From: Lepidurus packardi
Lineage: Eukaryota; Arthropoda; Branchiopoda; Notostraca; Triopsidae
Direction: 5' to 3'
Length of the DNA stretch: 64,000 nt
Assembly: GCA_023053545.1 (NCBI GenBank)
Contig: JAKZAN010000005.1
Span: forward strand, 11,098,001 to 11,162,000
The notes under the pieces are model-generated. The model searched no databases. It was given only the letters and a program-made list of their open reading frames with translations, and was not told the origin of the DNA. This document shows positions 11,441 through 23,268 of this stretch, in pieces. Position 1 is the stretch's first letter, and each line of letters starts with the position of its first letter. Position numbers and translations under genes: made by a program.

Positions 11441-11880
11441 TGCAGTGCGACAAAAAATTATCAATTAAAACTGATGAATCAATCAATGAATGATCAGTTC
11501 CATCAGTTGGAAAGCTTCATCAACTGTTAACCTATATTATGCTTAAAAGAGGTGTTTCTAAAAGACCCATTTAAGTGGGATTAGCTTCGTATAGAAGGCG
11601 TTAATTGACATTAACTTGTCCCTTCGGGTCTCAGGAAGTTGTGGGGTCTGTTTCCTAAGCGATAATATGTGTGTACCACATATTTCCGTATACTGGTTGG
11701 AGATTCTGAAACCATCAGACATCCTTTTCAGCGTCTCTCTCCCTAGCATCATTTTTTGAATCCGTAAGTAACTTGGTGATCTTATGTGAAACACAAGAAT
11801 ACTACCTGTATCGAACTAATTACTTTATATCTCATATTGCTGCAGGCTTTAATACCCGTTGTCAGGCCAGTCCCGTCAGA

Positions 11881-12234
11881 ATGAATTTGGTGACGCCATC
11901 GTTTGCTGTTATGTTTTTGCTGTTAGTGATCGTGGCTCATGGTTGGCAAGATGGAGACAATGGTTTAATAAGCTGGGACTATAATTGCAACCTCAGTGAT
12001 TCAAAATATAAAGTAATTGACACCAAGCCTGGCATCGGTGAACACTGCGGAGGATTCTGCATCGCTAATCCAAAGTGTAATTTTTTTTCGTACCGGGACG
12101 GGAAATGCTACTTGAAAACAGGCCCCACTTCAAACATTATAAAAATTTACGAAAAAGGAACTGCTTGCGGCTTTGTCAAGTGGCGTCTCTTCCTTTCTAA
12201 AATTAGCAAATTGTCCGGCAAATGGGAGACATGA
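11881..12234 (+). CDS. small secreted PAN/apple-like protein
   Basis: A 117-residue single-exon frame. Residues 1-21 form a typical signal peptide (hydrophobic core FAVMFLLLVIVAHG). The mature part has six cysteines in an apple-like spacing: NCNL, HCGG, FCIAN, KCNFF, KCYL and ACGF. The central FCIANPKCNFFSYRDGKCYL resembles PAN/apple repeats, which bind proteins or carbohydrates outside the cell. No partner can be inferred. A 5' non-coding exon is possible upstream. The family assignment is by cysteine pattern only. Confidence 0.55.
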   Translation: MNLVTPSFAVMFLLLVIVAHGWQDGDNGLISWDYNCNLSDSKYKVIDTKPGIGEHCGGFCIANPKCNFFSYRDGKCYLKTGPTSNIIKIYEKGTACGFVKWRLFLSKISKLSGKWET

Positions 12235-12733
12235 GAAGTAGCTGTTAGATTGTTCCATTATCAATACTATCAAGATTTGATTTGGGTCAAATACATTCTA
12301 AATTTCCCCCCTTTATACGAAAAACCCTTCAATGCGTCTGTACCCATTAAATCAGTCTGTACCCGTAAAAGTTCCTTTAGAGCTTGGTTTGTTACACCCT
12401 GGCTACCACGAGGGAGCGTGCGTGTTTTGCACGGGGTATATGAACGCGCATTGCTTTTGCGCATAAAGCGGCGTGCATGATAACTGAATAACCACATCCT
12501 CAATTTGCATGCAATTTTCAACCAAAATTTAATTATCACGTTCCAGTCTTTCCAGACACAACAGCAAATTATCACGCCCTGAAGCAGTATTCCAGCCATT
12601 TTCCTCTCTTCGACCATAAGGGGTACGTTTAGCTAAGTTTGTCCACGCCCTTAAGCCTCGTGTTCTACAGTTAGCTCCCAGCACATCCACGTGTTGTGCT
12701 CAGAAAGCCGCGTGCTTTATTCATTACGAAAAC
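12235..12733. other. intergenic stretch
   Basis: I see no gene or clear repeat here. Minus-strand open frames are short and featureless. The 3' half is presumably the promoter and 5' UTR of the PTCD1 gene. Confidence 0.5.
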
Positions 12734-15235
12734 ATGTGGAAAATAGTCACATTAAAGTTGTTTAATGTAACTACAGTCACCTATTTCGCTATCAAACCTC
12801 CTTTAATTAGAGTATGGAAGCGAAATATGGCTGTTATTGCGCCACAGAACTTTGTGCGTTCTAAAGTGAATGAAGAATCAAACCAAAAGTAAGAAATGAA
12901 TAATATGAAGATAACAAACTTAAACTTTTCTTCTTTGTTCACCGAAATTAACTGTTAATCATTTTATTAATAATATCTAATATTCACATAGTACATAATA
13001 ATTATTCACATAGAAATGATGACGCAGACACTTTCGGCACCCTTTCGCCCCCATCATTCACCCCACTTATGGAAGAAAAGCTTGTAGATCCTTTGGACAT
13101 CAAAGAAGAGAAGTTCCTACACTCGGTAAAGCCTCTGGATCGAAAAAGTGCCCGAAGGTATGGCGAAGAGATGAAACTACTTATCCAAAAAGGCCAAGTA
13201 AACACATTTCCCAAATTATTGATTCACGTGAACGTCAAACTAATTTTAGCCAAATTTTTACTTTTTATCCTTTCAGTTAACAAAGGCTTTGGAGATATAC
13301 GACACAGTATTGCCTCAAGACAATGTGAAACCAGATGTTCACGTCTATGGAGTCCTAATTGGAGGTTGTGGACGCGCAGGCAATGCTAAACAAGCGTTCA
13401 AACTTTATAATCAAGTAAAAACTAAGAGGAATAAGAAATGCAAAGTTTTGCTTTTTTTATAATTATGATGTTTTAGATGAAAAAACGCAATCTGAAACCA
13501 TCCGAAGGAGTCTACACAGCATTATTTAATGCTTGTGCTAATTCGCGCAGACTCGAAGATGGCTTGCAACGCGCTCAGAAACTCCGACAACAGTTAGTGG
13601 ACAAAGGAAAGGTTTTTAACGAATTCCAGTGCCACGCCATGATAAAAGGTGAACCAAGTGTCAAGTGAAACGGAACTTTTACATTTCTAACAATTCTTAC
13701 TTTGATTTTCCTAGCGTTTGGAAGATGTGGAGACTTACAGACTGCATTTCAGGTCGTGGATGAGATGATTTCAAATTCTACACCCCCCAATGCGGAAACT
13801 TTCAGCTTCTTGCTCCAGTCTTGCATCTCTGACCCTAAAGAAGGCTTTAAATTAGCGTTAAATGTAGGATTCTAGCGTTATTTTCGAGTCTTTTGAGCGA
13901 CTAATGGAAGTTTTTGTGATTTAGGTTTGGCACAAGATGAGAAAGTTCAAAATATACCCGGATTTGTTCCTTTATAACCTTATGTTGCGTTCGGTACGCG
14001 ATTGTGGACTGGGAGAAGAACTGGAAAAGGATTCTCTTGGCTCGTTGGGCCCAAAAAAGCCAACTCTGCTGCTAGAAAGCTTAGCTTTGACTTTGCCCAA
14101 AGATTCTCGGCTGGAAACCGAGGGGAAAGTGGACTTTTTGCCAGAATGTGCGTCTGTGATCAATTTATTGGACGCCACGCCCCAATTAAGGGGTCCTTTG
14201 GAGGTACAAGATCTTTCCCAAGCTAGTAACAGGTGAAGTTGTTTGTTTTTGAGAAATGATCGTTTTTCGGATTTATTAGAATTATTTAATGTAATTTATT
14301 TTTCTTAGGTTAAAATTAGTGGGAGGAGCTGCGGGATTTCTACGAGCCATGCAACGGGATAAAGTGCACCCGGATATTAAAACCTTTACGCAATTATTGG
14401 AGATCATTCCGTCAGATTCTGAAGCGGAAGTGGTAATTTTTAAAAACTTTATTGAAAGCAGTTTTAAAAAATTCTGATTTTTTTTTAAGAATCTAATGAT
14501 GCTTATGAAGGCGAATAAGGTGAAACCAGATATAGACTTCTTCAATCTTTTAATAAAAAAGAGGAATTACCGTCAGGATTTTGAAGGCGCTAAAGTAATT
14601 TAGGTTTTAATTAAAACTTTGAATGTTTTTTCAACTTATTTGGGTATTATAGTCACTTTTAATGGCGGTGCAGGAGCATAACTTGTACCCAAGTGTCGTC
14701 ACGTTCGGGGTACTAGCGTTGGGCTGCGGTACATGGGCGGAGTGTTGCGAGTTGCTGGAGACTATGGATAAAGCTGGGTTTAGGTTTTAAAAAATCTGTA
14801 ACTTTTTTTGCAAGTTTGGTAATTTTTGAGTACTTTTCAGAATTAGTGTGCCAATTTTGGGGTCTCTTTTGAAGAATGCGGTGGTACGGAAAGATTGCTG
14901 GTACCTAAACGAGCTTTTGCAGAAAGCAGCTGATCTGAAGTTGAGCTTGGACCCTTCTGGGATTAAATTGCTAGAAAATTTCCGCGAAAAAATGCAATCT
15001 GATTTGGCTAAACAAGTAAACTTTACGAATATTAGTTATTTTTTAGTATTGTGATTACGATTTAAATAATATTAATATTAGTAATTAATTCGTGTTTAAC
15101 CACGTAATTTCCTAGGATCGAGGGCAACTTGTTTCTGGACGATTGAAAGATCCCAATTTGAGAGAAGGTTTTCGGATTTTTTGCCTGAGTTACAAACGTT
15201 GGTTAGGGCAACTTTCTTTGGAGCAGGAGTATTGA
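12734..15235 (+). CDS. PTCD1: pentatricopeptide repeat protein PTCD1, mitochondrial
   Basis: Eleven exons, all junctions in phase: 12734-12888, 13014-13197, 13277-13414, 13477-13648, 13715-13863, 13925-14232, 14309-14432, 14490-14594, 14653-14783, 14841-15015, 15116-15235. About 586 residues. The N-terminus is basic and hydrophobic with few acids, fitting a mitochondrial presequence. PPR helical pairs recur, for example VKPDVHVYGVLIGGCGRAGN and MKKRNLKPSEGVYTALFNAC, later HPDIKTFTQLLE and YPSVVTFGVLALGCG. The C-terminus ends FCLSYKRWLGQLSLEQEY, as expected for PTCD1. In animals PTCD1 binds mitochondrial leucine tRNA precursors and 16S rRNA and supports mitochondrial translation. Introns are 60-126 bases. 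Confidence 0.88.
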
Positions 15236-15458
15236 GCACAGTCGGATTCCTAGTCTTTTCTTAAAAAATTTTGTAATAACAAATGAAGTACTTTTGTTAT
15301 GTATTAAGGACATTCTTCTAGCGTACGAATGAACGAAACGTTGAATGAACTTTTGTTGAATTACATTTATTTTGTGAAGAAAGAATATGTAGTACAGTCC
15401 TATTTGTGATCGAATACGCCCGTTAGCCCTTCTCCAACATTTCTCGCTAATTACATTT

Positions 15459-15553
15459 AGCGTTCCCAAGAGTTACCTTTAGCGTTCCTAAGAGTTACCT
15501 TTAGCGTTCCCAAGAGTTAATTTTAGCGTTCCTAAGAGTTACCTTTAGCGTTT
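15459..15553. repeat. 22-bp minisatellite downstream of PTCD1
   Basis: About four copies of AGCGTTCCCAAGAGTTACCTTT with C/T variation at one site. A short inverted match (GCGCTAAAGGTA) sits about 15 bases after the array. No coding potential. Confidence 0.8.
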
Positions 15554-15689
15554 CACCTTCACGCAGCGCTAAAGGTACCGCTGTTTCCCGTAAAATCAAG
15601 CCGAGACTCACAGTGTTAGTCCGGTTTCGTAAGGAAATAGCAAACACAAAAGTACCCAAAGTACCGTAATAAAAGTGGTACAGTTTGTG

Positions 15690-15890
15690 ATGTCTGTCTT
15701 TGGATTGATAACTGTATTACCCATCGAAGTAGTCTCCGCTGAAAGCATTTTTGATGTCGGAATCAGAGGCGAAAGAATCGCCACGAAAATCAATCCTATT
15801 GTCGACCAAGTGACCAGTACTTTGGGCTTCGTAGAACAAGACGGATTGGTCCGATACTTAGCTCATCCCAACATTGCAAACTTCAATTAA
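15690..15890 (+). CDS. possible small secreted peptide, unknown
   Basis: A 66-residue frame starting MSVFGLITVLPIEVVSAES, which could be a short signal peptide followed by a roughly 49-residue mature peptide without cysteines. The stop is followed about 130 bases later by AATAAAAAT. No family is recognised and no splice sites support it. It could be a chance frame. Confidence 0.3.
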   Translation: MSVFGLITVLPIEVVSAESIFDVGIRGERIATKINPIVDQVTSTLGFVEQDGLVRYLAHPNIANFN

Positions 15891-16294
15891 AACCAAGTGA
15901 AATAATCACATTGTTTAGTTTGGCTTCTTATTCGACGTGCCTATGGAAGTTAAGTTAGTTTGCGATGCGTAGCGACCGTAGGTTATCATTTGAGAAAGTC
16001 TGTTGTATGTGTGAGCTTTTAATAAAAATATTTTGAAGCAAACAAATGGCCTTGTTACTATTTTGAATGGTTTGGACTCGTTCGCAAAAATTACGTGAGG
16101 ATTTTGTTGTTGTTACACTTTGAAACACATACAAAGAAAAATAATATAATAATGCAAACTTCTAGAGACTACCAGATATAGCTAAGGGACCTAAGATTTT
16201 TCTAAATCAAACAAAATATGGAGTACTTGCCTAAATAAACAGTACCCCAGCTTACTTCGTAGTATTTATAGAGGTTTCGATAGTTTGTAAATAT

Positions 16295-16367
16295 AAGCGT
16301 ATGACCGAGTGGATAAGACGCAAGCCTTGTGATCGGAAGGTCGTGGGTTCGAAACCCAGTCGAAGCA
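16295..16367 (+). pseudogene. tRNA-like sequence (pseudogene or SINE head)
   Basis: Contains an A-box-like TGACCGAGTGG and a perfect B box GGTTCGAAACC at tRNA spacing. A CCTT/AAGG stem encloses a loop with GTG. The 5' and 3' ends do not pair as an acceptor stem, so it is not a working tRNA. A tRNA-derived SINE head or an old tRNA copy are both possible. Confidence 0.5.
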
Positions 16368-17143
16368 ATTTATTTCGTAAAAAAACGAAATATTAAATGG
16401 CTCCCTTTCTCTGTACCGCATGCCTTCCCTACAAGGTTCCTATTCCTAAATTCGAAATTGTGAAGCTTCGGCATCACGAGCTCGAATATCTGGGATAGGA
16501 AACCGAGCAGGGGAGTGGGGAACAGGGAAAGGGGCGAGGCCTTCAATTTTTGACGATTTTTGAAGGGGACCCCCTTGATACAGCATTATTCCTTATGGAG
16601 AAAAGCCCTGAAAACGCTTTCCCAGCTCGAAAAGGAGCCACGCCCCCTTTTTGGTCCAATCCACCAATAGGATTCGTCCATTTCGGAAACCGCGCCTCTT
16701 TTTCTAGCGGCTTTTTTGAAAAATCACGCAAAAATATTCAAAATTTTCACTTTTATTGCAAAAATTACAAATAATACAAGAAGGAACTTTTTGGAAACTA
16801 GGTTTTATGGGGAACTTTTTGGTACAACAAATAAGGAATTCCAGTGGGAAGCAAAACATCTCATTTGCACAATATTAGAATCCAATTTTCATAGCTAAAA
16901 AAAAAATCACAGAACAAAAATTCGAACAGATTTAGAAGGCAGCACTAGAACAGTGTTTCTGGAGGGATATATTTTTACAAGAAAAACAAAAAAAATATGA
17001 AGCAATTCTTCTCAAAACTTTTTACAATAATACACAACGTCGAACCCACAGGGTGCTTTCCAGATTTGGAAGACATATTTGCAAGCCGTCGGATTGTGAC
17101 ACAAGGCCGACGAGTCCATAATCTTGTAAGGGACCAAATTAAG
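16368..17143. other. intergenic stretch
   Basis: No supported gene. Overlapping open frames near 16543-16774 on both strands are featureless. Confidence 0.45.
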
Positions 17144-17565
17144 TTACGACAATGACGAGCAAATTGATCCGATCCTGGACGCTGATTTCAATTGGAGAAT
17201 CACAATCATTTCCTGCTTGATCAGGTCTTCTGCCTAACAAAAGTTGTGTCATCTACTGTTTGTCGTTCTTCCATTGTAATTCACCATTATTACATATTTA
17301 TTTATATGTGAAACTAATTCACCTTCTGGAAGCTAGCGATGGACGATCTGCGGTTCTCTGAGACGCTGCGGACAAATTCGCAACATGGGAACGAGGCAAT
17401 ACCGCGATCGATCACTTGAGATTGTTGCTTCATTTCCACTTCAACTATAATAAGATAAAAAAGACCAATTAATCAAATTGTTAAACGCATTCAAAAGAAA
17501 ACTTACATTTCGCTTTCTTTTCAGGCCCTGGCAAAGAACTAAACCTGCAGTAGATTCGCATCCCT
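17144..17565 (-). CDS. weak minus-strand exon chain, unknown protein
   Basis: Exons about 17565-17507, 17444-17323 and 17233-17144 (TAA) join in one frame with GTAAGT, GTGAAT, TTATAG and TTTTGTTAG borders, giving a C-terminal stretch of about 90 residues. It includes VEMKQQSQVIDRGIASFPCC and a final LQLKSASRIGSICSSLS. The start is uncertain. Nothing matches a family I know. The phase agreement could be chance, but the acceptor sites are good. Confidence 0.3.
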
Positions 17566-17719
17566 GGCCATCAGCCAGCGCGCAATGCTGGCGTCTCTCA
17601 CCTCGTTGATGTTGAAAATCAGCCAATCCCTCCAGACAGGGTTCCAGGCGTTGTAGACACAAAAGTGAACACTGATATCACAGGACGAACACGGAACACG
17701 GATATCGCACTGATTAGTT

Positions 17720-18770
17720 TAGCCACCGCCATAATTAACGTTCGAACTGCCCGCCAAAGACCGCCACTGCTGTCTAAGGTTAGGCACCGCCATAATGAAA
17801 ACCTCCAACGATGTTTTCAATAGGAACTGCCCGCCAAAGACCGCCACTGCTGTCTTAGGTTAGCCACCATCACAATGAAAATCACCCAACGATATCTTCA
17901 TCATGAAATTAACGTTCGAACTGCCCGCCAAAGAGCGCCACTGCTGTCTAAGGTTAGCCACCGCCATAATGAAAACCTCCAACGATGCTTTCAATAGAAA
18001 TTGCCCGCCAAAGACCGCCACTGCTGTCTTAGGTTAGCCACCGCCATAATGAAAACCTCCAACGATGTTTTCAGTAGGAATTGCCCGCCAAAGACCGCCA
18101 CTGCTGTCTAAGGTTAGCCACCGCCATAATGAAAACCTCCAACGATGCTTTCAATAGAAATTGCCCGCCAAAGACCGCCACTGCTGTCTTAGGTTAGCCA
18201 CCGCCATAATGAAAACCTCCAACGATGTTTTCAGTAGGAATTGCCCGCCAAAGACCGCCACTGCTGTCTAAGGTTAGCCACCGCCATAATGAAAACCTCC
18301 AACGATGCTTTCAATAGAAATTGCCCGCCAAAGACCGCCACTGCTGTCTTAGGTTAGCCACCGCCATAATGAAAACCTCCAACGATGTTTTCAGTAGGAA
18401 TTGCCCGCCAAAGACCGCCACTGCTGTCTAAGGTTAGCCACCGCCATAATGAAAACCTCCAACGATGTTTTCAGTAGGAATTGCCCGCCAAAGACCGCCA
18501 CTGCTGTCTAAGGTTAGCCACCGTCATAGTGAAAACCTCCAACGATGTTTTCAATAGGAATTGCCCGCCAAAGACCGCCACTGCTGTCTTAGGTTAGCCA
18601 CCGCCATAATGAAAACCTCCAACGATGTTTTCAGTAGGAATTGCCCGCCAAAGACCGCCACTGCTGTCTTAGGTTAGCCACCATCACAATGAAAACCCCC
18701 AACGATATCTTCATCATGAATTGCCCGCCAAAGACCGCCACTGCTGTCTAAGGTTAGCCACCACCACCAC
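17720..18770. repeat. 80-bp minisatellite with a 160-bp higher-order period
   Basis: Thirteen copies starting at 17747, 17827, 17921, 18001 and then every 80 bases to 18721. Each begins TGCCCGCCAAAGACCGCCAC, then CTGTCT(A/T)AGGTTAGCCACCG and AACCTCCAACGATG. From 17921 to 18400 two variants alternate: CTAAGG with GATGCTTTCAATAGAAA, and CTTAGG with GATGTTTTCAGTAGGAA. This makes a dimeric 160-bp unit. One spacing (17827 to 17921) is 94 bases owing to an insert. Confidence 0.95.
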
Positions 18771-18877
18771 CACCGATTCTAAAGCGTGATTAGGGAAAAG
18801 TGAACATATTTAAAATTAAAACTTAAAAAAAAAACTCAACAATACAAACTCCATGTAAGTCGGATCTTTGCTATCCT

Positions 18878-19412
18878 TCACAGTAATCTTAGAAATGGCT
18901 TCGAAATCTTGTGATCCATATTCGACTTCAATCCAAATATTCGATCCAAACAGCCTTCTATTTGCTCGCCTGACAGAAACAATGAGTAGTAAAAACTTAT
19001 AAATGTAAATTTAAAGTGTTACTACCATCACTCCGAAGCTCCCCATGACCTTTAAACTGAAATCGGATTCGTTAGATGTATACCTCTTGGCACAGGATTA
19101 CTTCCTCTTCCCCTTCATTTCGCCACCGAAAACTAAAAGAAGAGAAAAATATCAGTACGCACGAAATCAATTCATAAACAAAATGTTTAAAACTTACAAA
19201 TAAGTGTGCACAAACACATCCGCAGAGGAAGGCTCCCAAAACGAGTGAACACAAAACGTATGAAAGGATAAAACTTGTCCTGATTTGCGTCTGTAGACTT
19301 CCGGTGACACATAAAAAACAACACAGGTTGCAGAAAACGTGTGTAAAGGAGAAGGACTTTGGATAAGGAGAAAAGTTGACGAGTTTTGTGTTTGTAGACT
19401 TCCGATGGTCAA
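18878..19412 (-). CDS. candidate four-exon minus-strand gene, unknown family
   Basis: Exons 19412-19201, 19132-19084, 19056-19026 and 18969-18878 (TGA) keep one frame across three introns with GTAAGT/GTATAC/GTAGTA donors and TTTTAG, TTTCAG and TGTCAG acceptors. They predict about 127 residues. The first exon contains an internal duplication of about 100 bases, so TCVVVFYL and TCVVFYV recur. The exons of 49 and 31 bases are unusually small. The predicted C-terminus is GLKSNMDHKISKPFLRLL. No family recognised. The chain may belong to the same rapidly changing set as 17144-17565 and 21377-21820. Confidence 0.3.
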
Positions 19413-19790
19413 ATAAAAAACAACAACACAAGTTCCACACGTTTGAGACGTTCTTTAAGTCGACCTCACTTCTGCATTTCCGGTTCGGTACATTGCATGA
19501 ACGTCGCAACACCCAGTTGTCCTCCCCCTTTCGCCACCTTCCACCCACTTTAGTCGATTAACGTTACCAAAGATCCTGCAACGAAACGTAAAGTAGAATA
19601 AAGTAAGTTCGAAATGTATACAAACGAAGCAAAATCTAAACGACATGGGAAAGTAAAAGATTATGTTTTACCTCGACTTCGCGAACACTCCGACAAAAAG
19701 TTGACTTTGGCTTCGCAGGCAATCTTGGAAACACCGCTGAATGCGAAGAAAGCTCACCAAGGGACCAACCCGAAGCAACGGTCTATCGCT

Positions 19791-19985
19791 GCACTTTTCG
19801 CTCTTCAAAACACTGGGATTTGAAGAAGATGCATGAAGGAATCCCAAAGATCTGGCCAATGTTTCTAGAGAAGAAACTTCCATCTGCATTTTTCGCTCTT
19901 GAAAACACTGGGATTTGAAGAAAGGGGCATGAAGGAATCCCAAGGATCAGGCAAATGCTTCCACAGACGAAACTTCCATCCCTGC
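19791..19985. repeat. tandem duplication, about 95 bp
   Basis: Two adjacent copies (about 19791-19886 and 19887-19985) share TTTTCGCTCTT(C/G)AAAACACTGG, GCATGAAGGAATCCCAA and GAAACTTCCATC. No coding role evident. A related GAAAACACCG...GAAGTTTCCGTC word pair recurs near 22510. Confidence 0.7.
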
Positions 19986-20040
19986 CTGGACTGCGTTCTT
20001 CAGTAGAGGATCCCCAAATCCATTGACCACCCGTTAACCA

Positions 20041-21376
20041 TAGAAAAGCTTCGTTGTTACCATTAAAGACCTAATGAATGGCAACAACAAAGACTTTTCG
20101 CCGCCCAGGAAATTAAAAGTTGCGGCAAAAGACCTAACCGGCCAACAACACTCTAACTCCTGGCATACCTGTTCCTTCTGGTTCTCCTGATTCCCACAGA
20201 AGGTAAGTAGCTACCTCCAAGTAGCAGAATATCTGCTTAGCAGATTAAAGTTGCAAATTTTGTCGACTGCGAAGAATGATGTAAGGCAGGGATGAAGTAG
20301 AGAGTACACTTAACACTAACACATTTTTTGTTTACTGGCGTAGGCCTGACCAGAGTTTTGCCGAACACCACACTTAACACTTTAAACGCGCACTTGAATT
20401 GACTCCAGGTTTTCGAAGATCCAATTGGTAATGTTTTCGAAGATAACGCTTAATCCGATTGTTAATGTTCAACATGCTTGTTAATGTTGAACTATAAACT
20501 CACTACTAGCTTTCACAACATCGCTGGAGAAAAGCAAGTCTCCACTGATTGCTTGCTAGGGAGCAACTGACGTTATAGGGGTTCTTCAGGGTGCACATCC
20601 GTTCAAAGGCAACAAACTTGTTGGACACGGTTTTTGGACAAACTATTTGGACACGGTTTGATGTTTATAAGAAAAACACATGCAGTGATACGCAGCTTCG
20701 GTTCGGGTTCGTCAATCCATGGTAGCGAATCAGAGAACGGCTAGCCAAACCGAAACTTCTGGCGAATTCTACTACGACGTGGTTCGAGGCACTTTTCATG
20801 TCTTCGCTTTCTTCTAATGGATGGCGTTTAACAACATAAAGACACAATGCCATTGAGATGTTGTTAAGTAATAACGCAGGAGGTCGAATGGATAGCCTAT
20901 TTGAATAAAAACAACAACACTAGTATAGAGAATTAAAAAAATAATAAGTCAAAACTTACTCCGCCTCTTCATCACCACACCCGAATATAACGCCCCTTTC
21001 CTGCTGGTCCTCCACAGGCCCCACAATGCACCCGAACCACGCCCACCAAAACCCAGAGAAGCTCCGTTGCTACTGTTTAAGACTTAACACACTGAAAATG
21101 AACGGGCCTGCTTGCGGTATTTCCCAATATGGAATAGTAGCCAAACGGAGCTCTATCTCACGCCTATTAGACAATGCAAATATTAATATTAAACAAATAT
21201 AAATATTATATATTAAATATAAATATTAGACAACGCAGATATTAATCAAAAAGATCTAGTTCATTCAGATTAAAAAATGCACCTTGCGTTATGAACATCA
21301 AAGATGAATCTGGTGAAACGGCTAACTGCGGCTCACAAGAATCTTCGTCTTCTTCTAAAGTGGACGGAGTTTAGCC
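20041..21376. repeat. diverged duplicated blocks
   Basis: The block at about 20041-20180 (AGCTTCGTTGTTACCATTAAAGACC...GGCATACCTGTTCC) matches one at about 21612-21765 (AGCTCCGTTGCTACCATTAAAGACC...GCATACCTTATGCC), and partially 21052-21090. The segment before it, with an AACTTACTCC(G/A)C(C/T)TCTTC donor-like string, is shared by 20955 and 21510. The copies have drifted out of frame with each other. This is old segmental duplication within a gene-poor tract. Confidence 0.55.
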
Positions 21377-21820
21377 TCACAAAGGCTTCAAATGAAGACA
21401 ATCTTGGGTTGAAGACAAATGAAGACAAACGCAGAGAATCCGGTTGAGAAGCTTTTCTGAATTACAAATAAAACTATGAATATTCAATAAACAAAAAATA
21501 AGATAAAAAAACTTACTCCACTTCTTCAATCCACAGACGAACTCAACCCTGGCCTGCCTGACTTCCATCGCTATCCAAAATCCACCTAAACCACGCCCCC
21601 CCAAAAACCAGAGAAGCTCCGTTGCTACCATTAAAGACCTAACGAATCGTGCAGCAACGGAAACTTTTCTGCCCCCCAGAAAGTTGGATTGCAGCAAATC
21701 TTTAACTGATTTACCGCAGCCAAACCTCCTAGCATACCTTATGCCCTCTGGGTCTCCAGTTCCATCACAAGAAAGGGCGAATCCGAAATCCGAATCAAAG
21801 GCGACGTGAAGAAACATCAA
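21377..21820 (-). CDS. candidate minus-strand gene, unknown family
   Basis: The frame is open as one piece (147 residues), or as two exons with donor GTAAGT at 21516 and acceptor ATTCAG near 21457. The block contains MVATELLWFLGGRGLGGFW. Diverged copies at about 20041-20180 and 21020-21090 have lost this frame. Either a young orphan gene or a chance frame in a duplicated block. Confidence 0.25.
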   Translation of the reverse strand: MMFLHVAFDSDFGFALSCDGTGDPEGIRYARRFGCGKSVKDLLQSNFLGGRKVSVAARFVRSLMVATELLWFLGGRGLGGFWIAMEVRQARVEFVCGLKKWSKFFYLIFCLLNIHSFICNSEKLLNRILCVCLHLSSTQDCLHLKPL

Positions 21821-22984
21821 CGAGATCAGCTACGGCGGCGCTCAAAGGCAAGGCAAGGGTTGAGGGAAGAGCTGATGATGACGATGATCTTCGGTATTGC
21901 AGCTGGAGGAATCGCCATTGATGCACGGATAATCTTCTTTAGGAATGCCTGCGCTACTAAATAGCGAGGAAAGGGCAGTAGGGGCTAAAAAGAGGAAGCC
22001 TAGAGCAAAGAGGAATGAGAAAAACATGAATACATAAAAAAAAACAATTTCCACTACGGAACTCTTTTTGGAGCAAAATTATCAAGGGGACAACTTACCC
22101 TGCAAAGAACATTCCCAATTATAGGATCAGCTCACCCAATGTTTCGATACAGAATGTTAGCGCAACAGACCTCCATCTCAAGCTTACAATAGCCTATGAT
22201 CAAGGGGATGTTAATTATCGAAAATTAGTTCATTTAATTTTAAAATAGTTTACCTTCAGTTATGAACGCCATGGACGAAACTGGTGAATTTGACAATTGC
22301 GGCTCATAAGAATCTAGAAGTGTCCTCTTTAGCTCAATTTTCGTTCTGAGACTTCTAGAACAAAAGAGACAGCATCAGTATTATGTAAGTAACACAAAGC
22401 ACAGTACTAACTCATGCGGAGCTCAAGTTCCAGACGATTGCGACGTTGCCCAAGTCGACTTATTTACATCTTCCTTTTCCCTTCGAGACATTGGACGAGT
22501 ACGAGAATCTTGAAAACACCGCGGAACTGAAGGAAGTTTCCGTCTGAAGCACATAAGAGCCTAGGACCAAGCCAATATATTAATTTTTAAAAAATCGAGT
22601 TCATTCCAATGACAAGGCAAATCCACCAAGGAGTCCCACGTCCACTCGGAAGAAAAAACGAAAATAAACGAGAATAGAATTGCAATAAACATGACACGTT
22701 CTCTTCCGGGCGCTTTCTCAGAAACGGGCAAGAACTTACCATAACTGGGATTAAAACTAACTCGACTCAATGCGGCAAGTTTGACCGAAATAAAACACTT
22801 CTGGCCAAGAACTGTTTCATTCTTCCAAAACCCAAAAGCTTCGCGTGGCTAGCATTAGCGAAGCTTTCTCTGCACAAACTCAAGAAACTACCAAACTTTT
22901 TTTTTAAAAAAAAAAGGTTGAATTGCCCAACATAGAAGAACGCAGACGAAAGCAGAGAGTAACACACGAAACGTACTTCCCTTT
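21821..22984. other. gene-poor stretch
   Basis: Several donor-like CTTAC strings (minus-strand GTAAG) at 22094, 22250 and 22734 suggest further minus-strand exons. I could not build a consistent frame. Confidence 0.35.
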
Positions 22985-23203
22985 TTAAAAAGACTCAAAT
23001 GTATCCATTTTCGCTGGCTGGAGACATAGCAAGTGTGGGAAAGACAGAGATTTTGCCCAATGTCGACCAGGTGCAGGTTCTGCTCCCCTTTTGCTTAGCT
23101 TTCCTACGACCAATAACCTTCCGAGACTTCGCCCTCCCTTTTCTCGCGGTCTCGTCAACGTCCTAGGAAAAAAGAACAAGAATAAAACTATAAAATAAGA
23201 ATA
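22985..23203 (-). other. exon-like minus-strand segment
   Basis: After a TTTTTTCCTAG acceptor (minus strand, near 23165) an open frame runs about 56 codons, starting DVDETARKGRAKSRKVIGRR and ending in a stop. It is strongly basic at the start. Any upstream exon would lie beyond the retrotransposon at 23269, so it may be the stranded 3' end of a gene. Speculative. Confidence 0.25.
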
Positions 23204-23268
23204 AAAACTGAAAAACTGAGCTATTTTAAACACTTTCAAAGCAATCTGACCCTCCCGCGGTCAACAGG

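Noticed and set aside
11558-11794. Minus-strand 78-codon frame considered as a LINE fragment
   Set aside because: No reverse transcriptase or endonuclease motif could be identified.
17720-18770. Regular 80-bp repeats considered as a CRISPR array
   Set aside because: The whole unit repeats with no unique spacers, and the window is eukaryotic.
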